Assembly: GCA_964447535.1 (NCBI GenBank)
Contig: CAYUST010000001.1
Coordinates: forward strand, 95,952 to 159,951
Length of the DNA: 64,000 nucleotides
Source of the DNA: CAYUST01 sp964447535
GTDB lineage: Bacteria > Patescibacteriota > Gracilibacteria > Absconditabacterales > Absconditicoccaceae
Direction: 5' to 3'
The translations under genes were made by a program, and so were the position numbers. The notes under the pieces were generated by a model. The model had not been told where the DNA came from, did no database searches, and saw only the letters and a list, made by a program, of their open reading frames with translations. Below, piece by piece: positions 42,501 through 53,933 of the stretch (positions within the stretch are counted from its first letter, which is position 1; each line of letters begins with the position of its first letter).

Positions 42501-45328
42501 GTAGCTTGTGAGAACAAGATGCAGCCCTTGTCCAACAAAGAGATGCTCTCATTGCGGGTGGAGCATTACCGACAGACCCACGTGTCACAGCGATAGATGC
42601 CCAGAGAAATACGCTTGCTACTCAGAGAGATGGCTTAGCAAATCAAGTCGCTAGCCTCCAAGATGAGCATGAAGTGATGGGTACGCACATTGATGATGCA
42701 AGGGAAGAAGAACAACAGGAGGCTCCTGGTGAAAGTCTCAATGAACGTTTTGCCTCTAGATTTAGTAATCTCAAAGGTGACTATAATGCCAAATTTGAAA
42801 ATGGAACGGTACTCTTTTTGAGAGTGAGCGACTCCAAACGACCAGGGTATGGAAGTATATGGGTCAAAGCGAAATTAGAAAATACTCAAGGACCTGGATC
42901 AACGTATGATCTTGTCATCACGGGAGTCACCGAAGGTAGTGCAGGCGAACATCTAGGCAAAAGAATACCAAGAGAAAAATCTTCTGAGGATTTAGGCCAT
43001 CTGATAGCACAATCCAAGGGGGATATCTATAAATTTTCACCAAGCAATACACCTGCAGACCTCCACACCTACATCACTTCCAAACTTGATAGTTCACAAA
43101 GCAAAGTATCTGATTTCAAATCATCATGGAATGCAGACAACGTAAATCAAAAGCGAGAGAAGAAAATCTTCTCTGGTGGCAATGGGCAATGGGCTCCCAT
43201 CACCTATGTGGGAAAAACCTATGAAAAACATACCAAGGATGTGCCTGATCCCTACTTTTATGCGGTAGAACAATCTGGAAATACCGTCAGAGTTACAAGC
43301 ATGAGGGATAATACCACTCAGCTCATGGATCTCGATTCGTATATGATGTTCTTGATCGACAAGCAATTGATGCCATTCACCGATGCAGAGTATCAAGGGT
43401 GGTGAAAAAAGGCAGAAGCACGTGAGAGAAGAAGTAGTCATTGGACAGATTACTTTGTCAGTCGAAAAGTGTTGAAAAGTGCGATAGGGAAATTCCCTGC
43501 TGCCTACAAACACAAGATGGAACAAGAATCCAAATTTCAGTCCGCTATTCTCTATTATAGATTTGCCAAATGATTGTGATCATTGTGATTTGATAATGTT
43601 GATCTCTTCCACATCAGTGAAGTATTAGCAGATGCAGAAGGGGAACTCGATACCAATATTTCACAAGTCATCAAAGGATATCAGGACCGTATCGGTCGTG
43701 TGGGAGAAGGTGATAATTCCGTTCATGGAGCCAAGACGTCTGAATTGATCAAGAGAGAAATATTTAGTAATTATTCTGAGAAAACGCAGTTTAGACAAAA
43801 AGCGGCTGGCTACCTGCTCTACGCCCTCAACAATGGAGGCGCCTATTTTAGAAAACTTGCTGACTACGCACATCAAGGCAAGTGGGTCGAGGCAATCTTG
43901 GGCAAACAACAACATGCCATATTCATGCAAGAGAACAAAGAACTCATCGATAGAGTCAGGAGTAATCCCAAGCCTTCTGATGCTGATTTGGATTTAGTGG
44001 CAAAAAAAGAGTTGTGGTATATAGCTAAAGAGACACAAGAAAAGGAATATTTAGAGATTTTTGGAACAAAGTTTGGTAGGACAGTTGAATCCAATGCAAG
44101 TGACCTGGGGCAAGTGAGCAAAGCAGGTGAGGTAGCTAAATGACTTGCAAATAGCAATATTTACGAAATATATGAAGCTTTTAGGTTTGGTGGTATCTGA
44201 AATATGACACCCAAAACTGCTCTGGGAGCACTCCAGGCGATGGCAGACAAAGTAGATGACGCAACGACGTATAGCCTCTTTTATAAATCTATGGTCCAAC
44301 TCATGGCGAGCGGCTTCATGACCTCGCTCAATGCAACCGGGAGAGGTGTCGTCACTGAACTTGCCAGAAGACGTGGGATCCCACTAGGACTTTTGGTAGG
44401 AGACCCGTTACATCCCTACAAGACAATCACCTTGCTCGATGCAATTGCCAATGCAGAGAAATCAGAGAAATGACAAGGCATGACGACACTTAGTAGTGAA
44501 ATAGAATCTATTGCACCGAGTTTGAAGCGAAAAAATATTAACGCAGGCAATTTCGTGAAATCACAAGGTGATGTCATGGAAGCAATTGATATACGATGGA
44601 ATCAGAACGGCTATACTGCTATGGAGGCACTCAACTACAAAAATGCACGTCTTTTTGAAGCACAAGAACATGCTACGGACGAGCAAAAGTCCGTGATTGA
44701 TGACTACATGAGTAATGCAGTATTCAACTGATATCTGGATCGTGGAGCATCAGGGAGAGATATTGATGGTCAGTCACCTTTCATGGAGAATGGTATTTGG
44801 AATATATCCCCAGGACTCTTTCAAGACATTCTGATGAGAACAGAGTGAGTATCTGGTGAGTTTAGATCTCCTGCTGCCCATGAATTGCGACAACAGGTAG
44901 GTAGTATGCTCCAGCAGTTTGATGGACTCTTGAGTCAAACACAATCGTACGAACAAAAGAAGAAAATAATACAATTCCTCCTCAAGAAGTTCAAAATCTA
45001 TTTCGGCAATAGCTTCAACAAAAAAGACTATGATGGTCTTGAATGAGCTTTCGTTGATATGAAATCTGAATCTGATAGAAAATGAATTGGATACGAAAGT
45101 ATTATTAGACATAAGATTTTGGGTGAGCCTATGATGGGAACTAAAAAGAAAGCAGTGAAAGATAGGATTGTCGATGAATATGGGGTAATTCAACAAAAAG
45201 GAAGAAAAGTGTTTGGAGATCCTATCGTCGAAGAAACCGTAGCAACAATGGTTGATCTTTTTGAGACCCATCTCTGAGCTATGTCGAGGGAGGAGAGGTC
45301 AGACATCGTCCACAGAGTGTTCTCGTAG
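39581..45328 (+). CDS. Giant protein of unknown function (1,915 aa)
   Basis: A single frame of 1,916 codons with TGA as Gly and TAG at 45326-45328. No signal peptide and no clear membrane helix, so it is probably cytoplasmic or exported by a special route. The middle (about residues 830-1000) is highly charged with heptad-like stretches (RDMDILTNDRATATELVKKQ, ERKRIASAYRARIRERERE, TLATQRDGLANQVASLQDEH), suggesting coiled coil. The part near 1,090 has a GYGSIWVKAKLE beta-rich domain. No known domain recognised. An ATG at 39581 was chosen; an in-frame GTG is four codons upstream. It may belong to a secretion or attachment system with the membrane proteins nearby. Confidence 0.8.
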
Positions 45329-45415
45329 GTCGTTTTTGTAGGCAGTTTTTTTGCATTTTCAGGGGGTTTAGACTATACTTAGACTAGCCCCTTTTTTGTA
45401 TCATAGCAATCGTAC

Positions 45416-46360
45416 ATGGCAGCATCTAGTGCATTAGCGAATGAATCCGTCAAAACGACCCAAGACTCGTTGTTTTTTGGTATGGGATCTTGGAACGAGA
45501 TGTGGTTTTTCTTCATCAAACTCTTGGTGGCAATTCTCGTAGTCGGACTGATGGTCGTAGCAGCAAAGTTGGTCGCGAAGTTGGTAAGTAGAAGAATTCA
45601 AGAAAACAGCATCGTGAGCGATGAGTATACCCAGAAAGTAAGTATGTTAATCAGCAATGTGATCTACTATACCTTACTCGTATTTGCCATCTTGGTAGGA
45701 TTCAAAATTATTGGACTCGATTTTAGTTTGATTGTGTGAGGAATTTCATTCGGTATCTGATTTGCCTTCAAGGAAATTTTTGGCAATATGATTGCTGGTA
45801 TTCTCGTCTTGACCAACAAGGAGTTCAAGCTTGGTGATATCATCCAGATAGATGAAGATGAGAAATATTTTGGAAGAATCGAAGAAATTACTATCAGATA
45901 TACGGTGATCAGAACCTTGGATTTGAGAAAGGTGATAGTTCCCAATCTCACGTTGATTACCAAACCCGTCAGAACGTTTGACTCTGAAGATATGATTAGA
46001 TTGACTATCAAGATGAGTGTCCATTATAACACGCCATTACCCCGAGGACTAGATGTGATCAAGGATGCAGTAAATACGGTGCCTTGTGTCAAGGAACCAA
46101 GTCATACCAGAGTGCATATCCACACTATGGCTGATAGTGGCATCAACTTATTGATCTTCTTTTACTTCGATCCCAAGGCGGGTATGCTCAGGAGATCAGC
46201 GAAGAGCAAAGTCATGCAAGCAGTACTCAAGGCATGCCAAGATAACAAGATTCAAATTCCTTATCCACATTTGGCCGTCACGGTCGATCACAACGACAAA
46301 GATTTGATTGGGACTGCGTTGTATGTGGCGAAGGAAGCAAATAATCAAATAGACAAATAA
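45416..46360 (+). CDS. mscS: MscS-family mechanosensitive channel
   Basis: 314 residues. Three membrane segments: residues about 28-55, 78-96 and a pore helix LDFSLIVGGISFGIGFAFKE (the Gly after VGG is written TGA), then the beta domain LTNKEFKLGDIIQI, TIRYTVIRTLDLRKVIVPNL and the C-terminal alpha-beta domain. MscS opens under membrane tension to release osmolytes. The repeats and a terminator follow the gene. Confidence 0.92.
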
Positions 46361-46395
46361 CCAAATAGACAAAGTGAAATAAGAAATAAGACTTC

Positions 46396-46432
46396 CGTCA
46401 TTCTGAATGAGCCAAGGGCGAGTGAAGAATCC
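46396..46432 (+). repeat. Dispersed intergenic repeat, copy 1 of an inverted pair
   Basis: CGTCATTCTGAATGAGCC... ending GAAGAATCC. It faces an inverted copy at 46501-46540; the strong hairpin at 46442-46466 lies between them. Confidence 0.7.
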
Positions 46433-46441
46433 ATGTATGAA

Positions 46442-46470
46442 AATAGTGCCTATTGAGGGCACTATTTTTT
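46442..46470 (+). terminator. Rho-independent terminator after mscS
   Basis: 9-bp stem AATAGTGCC / GGCACTATT with a 7-base loop, followed by TTTT. Confidence 0.85.
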
Positions 46471-46500
46471 AATAGCACTTATTACCAATTTCATGTTTCC

Positions 46501-46540
46501 TGGATTCTTCCGCTTCGTTGCACTCAGCGTCAGAATGACG
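46501..46540 (-). repeat. Dispersed intergenic repeat, inverted copy 2
   Basis: GGATTCTTC...CAGAATGACG, the reverse complement of the form at 46396-46432. Similar elements occur at 38041-38053 (partial) and 61982-62023. Confidence 0.7.
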
Positions 46541-46546
46541 AGAGGT

Positions 46547-47350
46547 CTATACGTTAAAATACGAATGATAATACCGCGTAGTTTTGAAAATGGGTTCACC
46601 AGAGATATCAATTCCCAGTTCATCCAAAAATTTGAGAAGATGTTTTTGTGATTTCTCCCCGTAGATCTCTGTTTTGGCAGAGAGTTCATGTAGTTTGTCT
46701 CACAGCAAACGGGGAAGTCTCCATTCTTCGAGGGTAATGCTTGAGAACTCTTTGAAGGAGATATCAAACTTACATGCATTGGATTCAATAGGAATACCAT
46801 ATTTGAGTTCTTTGAGATTTACTTTGGGAGCTAATTCTTTGAGTAATCTTTTTTGTTCGGGACTGAGATAGTCTTCGGGATTCGAGAAAAATGTAAACGA
46901 AGGACTGATATTTTTATAAAAATACTTGAGTGCAAAACTCCATTGTATGTCTTTTTCAAGGAGTCCATCACCATCAATTTTGAGCATATGATCTGGTACG
47001 TTCGCATATTCTTTCCTGATATGTTCGATCGTATATTTGGGACTGTGTCTGACTTTGATCACCGATTCAAGAAACTCATTGTTCCAACGAAATCTAATGA
47101 GTACTTTGCCAGAGTGAAGGATATCAAGATCAGGAGTATCTGCGAAGTAGACGATTCTTTGATTCAATGCAAAATTTATGAACTTGGTTTTTTCATTGAG
47201 ACGTGCAAGTGCATCTTCGAATACCTTGCTGGTAATTTTTACTTTGAGCTCGACAGGGTAGCCAATCATGGTGCCAGTGGATGATAAAGAAACAACTTCC
47301 ACATCCTGAGTATATGGAGAATAGTTCTTTTTTGCAAATTTCAGCTTCAA
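46547..47350 (-). CDS. CYTH-like domain protein
   Basis: 267 residues. Residues about 30-130 contain GYPVELKVKI, a Tyr-Phe-Ala-Asp-Thr-Pro strand, VLIRFRW and ESVIKVRHS, in the order of the E-x-K-x-K and R-x-R strands of CYTH triphosphate tunnel enzymes. CYTH domains bind inorganic or organic triphosphates (thiamine triphosphatase, adenylate cyclase 2). A clear ExExK start motif is not seen, so the call is tentative. A TGA codes a Gly after RLPRLL; the last 50 residues would be lost under the standard code. It is divergent from dnaK. Confidence 0.62.
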
Positions 47351-47421
47351 AAAACCTTTTAGGGTAAAAGTGACTAAAAATAAACCTTTTTAGTAGTTTA
47401 GTTGCCTTAAAAATTAATTTA

Positions 47422-47448
47422 ATAGCACCAATACAAAAAAAGTGCTAA
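47422..47448 (+). promoter_or_regulatory. CIRCE-like operator upstream of dnaK
   Basis: 9-9-9 arrangement ATAGCACCA, ATACAAAAA, AAGTGCTAA. The HrcA operator consensus is TTAGCACTC-N9-GAGTGCTAA; TAGCAC and AGTGCTAA are kept. It lies just before a promoter-like TTGCAA/TATACT pair and about 100 bases before dnaK, as expected for HrcA repression. Confidence 0.72.
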
Positions 47449-47455
47449 AAAAACT

Positions 47456-47484
47456 TGCAAATAAATGTAGCATGTGTATACTCT
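47456..47484 (+). promoter_or_regulatory. Putative dnaK promoter
   Basis: TTGCAA around 47455-47460 and TATACT around 47477-47482, with about 16-17 bases between. It lies directly downstream of the CIRCE-like operator. Confidence 0.55.
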
Positions 47485-47545
47485 ATGTGCTATAGTCTTT
47501 CAAAGGCACTATCATAGTCACTTTTATTCTTTTATAGATACAAAT

Positions 47546-49450
47546 ATGGGAAAAATTATCGGTATAGATTTGGGAACAACGAATTCTTGTTTTGCGTATA
47601 TGCTATGAGACAAAGCAGAAGTAATTGCAAATGCTGAAGGAGAAAGAACAACTCCGTCAGTAGCATATATCAAAAAAGACGAACTGATGGTTGGTAATCT
47701 TGCCAAGAGAAAGGCGGTCTTGGAACCCAAGAATGTCATTTTCGAAGCAAAAAGATTTATTGGGCGCAAGTGGTCTGAGGTGCAAGATGAGATCAAGCAC
47801 GCGCCATTTGAAGTGAAGCAGGGCCCAGATGGAGGCATTATCATGGTCATTGATGGCAAAGAATACAAACCAGAGCAAATCGCAGCATTTGTCCTCCAAA
47901 AGATCAAGCAAGATGCAGAGAAATTTTTGGGGCAACCCGTCACAGCTGCGGTGATTACCGTACCTGCCTACTTCAATGATTCACAAAGAAACGCTACCAA
48001 AGTAGCAGGAGAAATTGCTGGTCTTAGCGTCGAGCGTATAATCAACGAGCCTACTGCTGCAGCGCTTGCCTACGGAGTCGGTAAAAATAAAGATGAAAAA
48101 ATCGCAGTCTTTGATCTTGGTGGAGGTACATTTGATATCACGATCTTGGAAATTAGTGCTGAAGGAACCTTTCAAGTATTAGCAACGTCTGGTGATACGC
48201 GTTTGTGAGGTGCAGATATTGATCAGAAAATTATGGAATGGTTGCTTGCTGGTTTCAAAGCGAAGGAAGGTATTGATCTGAGCACCAACGCAATGGCTCT
48301 CCAAAGACTCAAAGAGGAAGCTGAGAAAGCAAAGAAACAACTTTCTCAAGCAGATGAAGTAGAAATTACTATCCCCTTTATTGCGCAAGGCAGTGATGGG
48401 CAACCCAAGAATATCCAAGAAACACTTTCAAGGTCTCGCTTTGAGCAGATGATTAGTGACTTAGTTGAGAGAACGAAGAAACCTGTTTTGGATGCACTTC
48501 GTGATGCAAAACTTTCTCCTTCAGCAATCGATGAGGTTATTTTGGTCGGTGGTTCTACCAGAGTCCCCCTCGTGATCAAAACGGTTGCAGAACTCTTTGG
48601 TAAACAGCCCAAAGCTACCGTCAATCCAGATGAAGCTGTCGCAGTAGGTGCAGCTATCCAAGGTGGTATTCTCCAGGGTGATGTCAAAGATATCTTGTTG
48701 CTCGACGTGACACCATTGAGTCTCGGAGTAGAAGTTGAGGGTAGATTGGTTGATGTAGTTATTCCACGTAATTCGACAATCCCAGCGAAGAAGAACAAGA
48801 CATACACTACCGCAGCGGACAATCAGCCAGCAGTGACTATTCATGTCTTGCAAGGTGAGAGACCCATGGCTGCTGACAATAAATCACTTGGGCAGTTCAA
48901 CTTGGATGGCATTCCTGCTCTCAGGAGAGGTGAGCCACAAATTGAAGTAACGTTTGATATCGATGCAAATGGTATTCTCCACGTCTCAGCCAAAGAAAAA
49001 ACTACTGGCAAAGAACAAAAAGTAGTTATTCAAGGAGCTACCGGTTTGAGTGATGAAGAGATCGAAAAAGCACAAGCAGAGGCGCAAAACTTTGCTGAGG
49101 AAGATAAGAAAAAGAAAGAACTTATCGAAACCAAGAATAGAATGGATGCTATGGGCTACCAAGTCGAGAAATTCCTTGACGAGGCCAAGACACATGCTGA
49201 GAAAGACGCTGCCAAAGCCTTGGCCGAAGAAGACAAAACCAAACTCGAAGGATTCGTAACTGAAGTCAAAAATCTCAAAGCCAAAGAAGATGTCACCAAA
49301 GAAGAAATGGAAGCAGTGATGAAAGACATCGAAGGCTCTCTCACCGCCATGTACCAAAAGTACGGTGGCACGCGAAATAGCGATGCTAAAACGGAAAATC
49401 CAGGGGAGAATGTGATCGATGCGGATAGTCCAACCCCGCCGACGGCATAA
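47546..49450 (+). CDS. dnaK: Chaperone DnaK (Hsp70)
   Basis: 634 residues, full length. Folds client proteins in an ATP cycle with DnaJ and GrpE. IIGIDLGTTNSCFAY, then IINEPTAAALAYG, VFDLGGGTFDI, TRLGGADIDQKI (the first Gly is TGA at 48206-48208), ILVGGSTRVPLV, DVTPLSLGVEVEG and the substrate domain with LQGERPMAADN. The acidic C-terminal tail is present but lacks the EEVD-like end. Preceded by a CIRCE-like operator and followed by a terminator. dnaJ and grpE are not in the window. Confidence 0.97.
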
Positions 49451-49474
49451 ATAGAATCATATCGACAGTAAAAT

Positions 49475-49499
49475 CCCTCTTCCAGGAGGGGTTTTTTTT
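49475..49499 (+). terminator. Rho-independent terminator after dnaK
   Basis: Stem CCCTC / GAGGG with loop TTCCAG, followed by G and a run of eight T. Confidence 0.85.
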
Positions 49500-49615
49500 A
49501 TGACAGCATTTTTTGGAGTCTTGGCAAGTGTTTATGAGGTAAAGCTGAGTCTACATTTGTGCTTTTTGGCTTCCCTCGGTACAATAATAATGTTTATTCT
49601 TACGTTGTATGACGG

Positions 49616-50092
49616 ATGGTAGGGATCAAGTTATTGTTCAAAATATTCTTGAGCTGCATGAGTGGTGTGCTGGTCAGTGTGTCCTTGGCACAAGATTGGT
49701 GAATCTATGACCAAAATACGCAACCTATTGAAATAGTGGATAAAATTGTGCAACAAGAGAATGCATCCACCAAAGTCATCACTACCAAGTTGGATGATGT
49801 GCAACAGAATGGAACTTTTGGAGCAGAAAACAAAATATCTGGCGTATTGGATAGCGTGAGAATAAATTTGGCAAACTATCTAGAATGGTTTGTCTTTATA
49901 GGATTGACCGTAGCGGTGTTGTTGATTATTTATAATGGACTGCAGTTGGTGATGAATCCTGTTTCGGGAGATGATCTCAAGAAAGTCCAAAAAAGACTTT
50001 TGTATATTATCGTAGGTGTATTGATGATGACAGGGTTCTATTTCGTCCTCAAAGTGCTCCTCAATATCTTTACTACCGTGGTTGCTTGATAA
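49616..50092 (+). CDS. TrbC/VirB2-like membrane protein with signal peptide
   Basis: 158 residues. Signal peptide followed by AQDWGIYDQNTQPIEIVD and a soluble stretch, then two membrane helices with the charged loop NPVSGDDLKKVQKRLL between them, the layout of pilin-like TrbC/VirB2 proteins of CPR bacteria. The two last codons are TGA (Gly) and TAA; TAA overlaps the ATG of the next gene by one base, implying translational coupling. ATG 49616 chosen. Confidence 0.72.
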
Positions 50093-51084
50093 TGCAGTAC
50101 ATCTCTCGCATATCACTTTCATTGAGCAAGAAAGTTGTCGCTTGTTTTCTTTGGATTGCATTTGTGTTGTGTGCAAATGAACTGGTTATACAGCCTACGC
50201 CTGTCTTTGCCTATGAGCCAACATTAACTCCTGTGGCTATGAACTGGGCAAGTGAGTTTGCTCTCCCACTCCTCAATGGCAACAAAAAAGATGACGAAAA
50301 ACCCTTTGATTTTGGTATCAAAGATGATCTCCCCTTGCTCGAAAATCTCAAAAAGATTTTCTATCCATCTGCAGACGCAGGCAATGGTTCTTTGTGGCGT
50401 GTAATTAGGACAATTGCTGTAGGTATATTTTTGGCTTTATTGATTTGGGCAGGTGCGAGGTTTTTGCTCTATAGTGATAGTGAAGAAGAAGTAAAAAAAT
50501 CAAAACTCAATTTATTGTATGTGTTGTATGGGGCAGCGCTCTTTTTCTTAGCATTTTGGATATTGAGTTCAGCATTAGATTTTGGAAGTATCGAAGGAGT
50601 CACCTGAGATGAGTGAGTCCTCAAACGTGTGGAGAACAATGTCATTCTTTTCGTGCTTGCTTTTTTGAAGTCTGCTGCCTTTTTCGTGGCTATTATTTTC
50701 ATGGGACGATATGGATACAAGATGCTCAGCGCACCAGACGAAGAGAGTAAACTCAAAGAAGCAAAAACTGGTATTCTCAATGTGGTATTGGCATTGGTCT
50801 TCATCAAGATAATTGATTATATTTATTTCATTGCTAATCAGGAAGACTTCAAATCGAAATCGATAGAATTCGTTGCTCAGGCAAGTAAGTTTCTAGGATA
50901 TTTGTTTGGTATTCTGTTGGTATTGTCGGTGATATATGCGGGGTATCTCTATGTGACTTCCTCAGGCGACAAAGATAATATTACCAAAGCACAGACCTTG
51001 CTCAAATCTGTCTTTATAGCTACCATGTTGGTGTTGCTCTTCTTGTTGATCATCTACCAAGTATTCTCAGATGTCTTGGCGTAG
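50092..51084 (+). CDS. Tandem TrbC/VirB2-like membrane protein
   Basis: 330 residues. A signal-anchor start, then two copies of the helix-loop-helix arrangement (first copy with YSDSEEEVKKSKLNLLYVL, then APDEESKLKEAKTGILNVV, later SSGDKDNITKAQTLLKSVF), for about seven membrane helices in all. Each charged loop resembles the loop of the preceding protein, so it looks like an internal duplication of the same building block. Proteins of this type are common in CPR secretion or pilus loci. One TGA (Gly) at 50605-50607. Confidence 0.7.
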
Positions 51085-51184
51085 ATCATAGGAGATTGTT
51101 GTACAAATTATCTTTTGAAAACAATTGCAACACGTGACATATTATCTATATATGGGCTAGCTTTTAGCCTTTTTTGTGTATCTC

Positions 51185-51457
51185 ATGAAATATATAGTTG
51201 TGGCAGTAGCGATGCTTATGTTGTCTGGTTGTTTTCATCGTGAGGAGACACCTCCTACGGAAGTACCTACCAATACCCAAGAGACAGGGACAGTAGTTGC
51301 CACAGGAACGACCGAAGTTGTTTCGTGAGCTACTGATAGTACTGGCGTATCTGACACGGGGACAGGTGGTCTAGGAACTGGCTTCAATACCAAAGACTTT
51401 TCTGATCCTGAGGTAGAAGAAGTGATTGATTTGTTGGAAGGTATGCTCAAAAGTTAG
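51185..51457 (+). CDS. Small lipoprotein (90 aa)
   Basis: Signal peptide with lipobox LSGC, then a Thr/Glu/Gly-rich low-complexity linker (GTVVATGTTEVVS, one Gly as TGA) and a short C-terminus FSDPEVEEVIDLLEG. No domain recognised. It sits between the pilin-like genes and gatA. Confidence 0.68.
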
Positions 51458-51493
51458 TGAGTAGCCGTTCTTGCTTTTATTTTCTTGTTTCCT

Positions 51494-52954
51494 ATGCAAC
51501 TGACGTTGCGCGAATATATTGCAGGTGTGCGTGGCGGATCGTTGGATCCTGCTACCGTATTTGCGCACTATTATCAAAAAGCAGTTGAAGCACCTTTTCA
51601 GGATGTCTATATTACGTTGTGTCAGGATTATGCAACAGAGCGTGTGAGTGAGTATACACCACGTACTTTGGCTGGAGCTCCTATCGCAGTCAAAGATCTC
51701 ATTCTAACCAAAGGCGTCAGAACGACGTGTGGTTCACGTATGCTGGATAATTACATTCCACCCTATAGTGCCACGTGTTTTGAACGTCTCGAAGCGCACG
51801 GTGGTGTATTAATCGGCAAGACCAATATGGATGAATTTGCTATGGGAGCAAGCAATGAAACCTCCTGGTATGGTCCTGTACATAATCCTTGGGATGCTAC
51901 CAAAGTAGCAGGAGGCTCTTCATGAGGAAGTGCTGCAGCAGTTGCAGGCGACCTTTGTATAGCAGCTCTGGGGACGGATACGTGAGGAAGTGTGAGACAA
52001 CCTGCAGCGTTGTGTGGCGCCGTAGGCGTCAAGCCGACCTATGGTAGAGTCTCGAGATATGGGGTACAACCCATGGCAAATTCACTCGATCAGGTGGGTG
52101 TTATTACCAAAACCGTAGAGGATGCTGCGTTATTGTTGGGGACGTTGAGTGGATATGATCCACAAGATGCAACGAGTTTGCCTGATAGTGATGTCAGTAG
52201 TTGGTTGAAGGCATGTGCTAGTAGTTCTTTGACTAACAAACGTTTTGCTATTCCCAAACAATTTTTTGCAGAAGGATTAGATCCTGCTATTGCGCAGATG
52301 TGCAAGGATATGTTTGTACAACTTAGCCATGCAGGAGCGACAGTTGATCGAGTAGATATTCCAGAATTTTCCTATGGCATCGCTGCCTATTATATTATCA
52401 ATCCTGCTGAAGTGAGTACCAATCTCGCAAAATTTGATGGTATCAGATTTGGTCTCCATAAACCAATAGATCAGTATCCTTCTCTCAATGAGTATTATAC
52501 TGCCGTGAGATCAGAAGGTTTTGGTGAAGAAGCACAAAGAAGAATTTTGATTGGCGCGTATGTGTTGAGTGCAGGGCATTATGATGCCTATTATCGTAGA
52601 GCATTGTTGGTGAAGAATAAAATCAAACAACGTTTCACGCAGCTCTTCAAAGACTACGATGCTGTATTGTGACCTACGTCACCTACGGTAGCATGGGATA
52701 TCGGTGCCAAAGTAGATGATCCTATTGCTATGTATTTGGCTGATATCTATACGGTCATTGCAAACTTGACGGGTATGCCCGCAATGACATTGCCTATTGG
52801 ACGACTCCCCCAAGGACAAACTACCTTGCCCGTTGGTCTGCAAGTGATGACAGATACTGGCAAAGAAGCACTCATGTTTGAGGTCGGGGCATCTCTTCAA
52901 ACACTTGCTAAAGATGCAAACCGTCGATGGAAACCTGCTTCATCTACCCCCTAA
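51494..52954 (+). CDS. gatA: Glutamyl/aspartyl-tRNA amidotransferase subunit A
   Basis: 486 residues. With GatB and GatC it converts Glu-tRNA-Gln (or Asp-tRNA-Asn) to the amide form; GatA is the amidase. Catalytic Lys in PIAVKDLILT, the Ser cluster in VAGGSSGGSAAAVAGD and GTDTGGSVRQPAAL (the Gly after SSG and in DTG are written TGA). ATG 51494 chosen; an in-frame TTG lies three codons upstream. gatB and gatC are not in the window. Confidence 0.96.
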
Positions 52955-52957
52955 ATC

Positions 52958-53458
52958 ATGGCTATACACCTCTATGCTCGCGAATACTATCTGAGAAGTA
53001 GAACACGATATATTATTGCGTGAGTAGCTTTTTGCGCTCTTGTTTTGTTGACACTGTGGTCAGGTATTTTCTTTGCACCTCAGCCCACATGGATTCCTGG
53101 ATGGCAATCCTGGGTGTCAGTGATGGTACTTATCGTCTTTGCCCTTGCCTATTGGAAATTGATTGGCTCCAAAGTGCCTGATATCATTGAAGCACATATT
53201 ATTCCCGAAGGACTTGTGTTGGGTAACCAGCAGTATGCATGGTCTGCACTTGAAGGATTTGCTGTGGAGGTTGAGGGAGAGACGGGAAATGCTCACAATC
53301 TCATCATATGTACTTCCGAACACCGTATGGTGATGACCTTTGCAGATACACAACAAAACATTCTCCCCTTTTTGCTCGAATTACAGGGGTATACGCAGCA
53401 ACTTGAAAAAGTACCATATTCCACCTTGGAGATTGTGTTGAGAAGATGTAAGATTTAA
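52958..53458 (+). CDS. Two-helix membrane protein with PH-like domain (166 aa)
   Basis: Two N-terminal membrane helices (about residues 20-42 and 50-65) are followed by a soluble beta-rich part (HIIPEGLVLGNQQYAWSALE, IICTSEHRMVMTFADTQQNI). The layout matches small bacterial PH-domain proteins (DUF304-like). Starts 4 bases after gatA. It looks like a diverged sister of the next gene. Confidence 0.68.
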
Positions 53459-53474
53459 TTTATTATGTATGTGA

Positions 53475-53933
53475 ATGAAAAGTTTTGGCCATAAAGATCG
53501 TCAAACTATTGTCACTTTTGTGGTCACAGGAATTTTGCTATTAGCGTTGCTCAATGGACTCTTTGTCTTGTTGGCTATACAGAGTCAGTGGACCATTTGG
53601 GTCGCGATAGGAACCGCAATCTTGGGATATATTTTCTGGAAACTATATCGTCTGCTTACCAAGTTGACCTATACGTTTAGTCATCAGCATATTACCATCA
53701 CCTTGCCCAATCAAAAAGAGATTGTCTTGGCATTTACCCATATCAAATCAATTACCCCGCACGCTCGCGTGCCTCGGTGGCGAGGATGGGGAATTATTGC
53801 TGTTCCTCAATACGTACGTTTCCTGTATACCACCGCGAGTAGTCGTCTCTTGTGTATCGAGATGAACGATGGGACCCAGATATATATCACCCCAAAAACC
53901 TATCCCAACGACCTTCAAAAGCTCAAAAAATAG
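53475..53933 (+). CDS. Two-helix membrane protein with bacterial PH-like domain (152 aa)
   Basis: Two membrane helices (about residues 12-32 and 37-54) and a beta-rich part: YTFSHQHITITLPNQKEIVL, FTHIKSITPHARVPRWRGWG and LCIEMNDGTQIYITPKTYP, as in the bPH (DUF304) families. No TGA codon. The 3' end overlaps the possible GTG start of the next gene by 82 bases. Confidence 0.68.
   Translation: MKSFGHKDRQTIVTFVVTGILLLALLNGLFVLLAIQSQWTIWVAIGTAILGYIFWKLYRLLTKLTYTFSHQHITITLPNQKEIVLAFTHIKSITPHARVPRWRGWGIIAVPQYVRFLYTTASSRLLCIEMNDGTQIYITPKTYPNDLQKLKK

Noticed and set aside
46462..46800. Minus-strand frame behind the CYTH-like gene
   Set aside because: It overlaps the CYTH-like gene, two repeats and a terminator in another frame; low-complexity translation.
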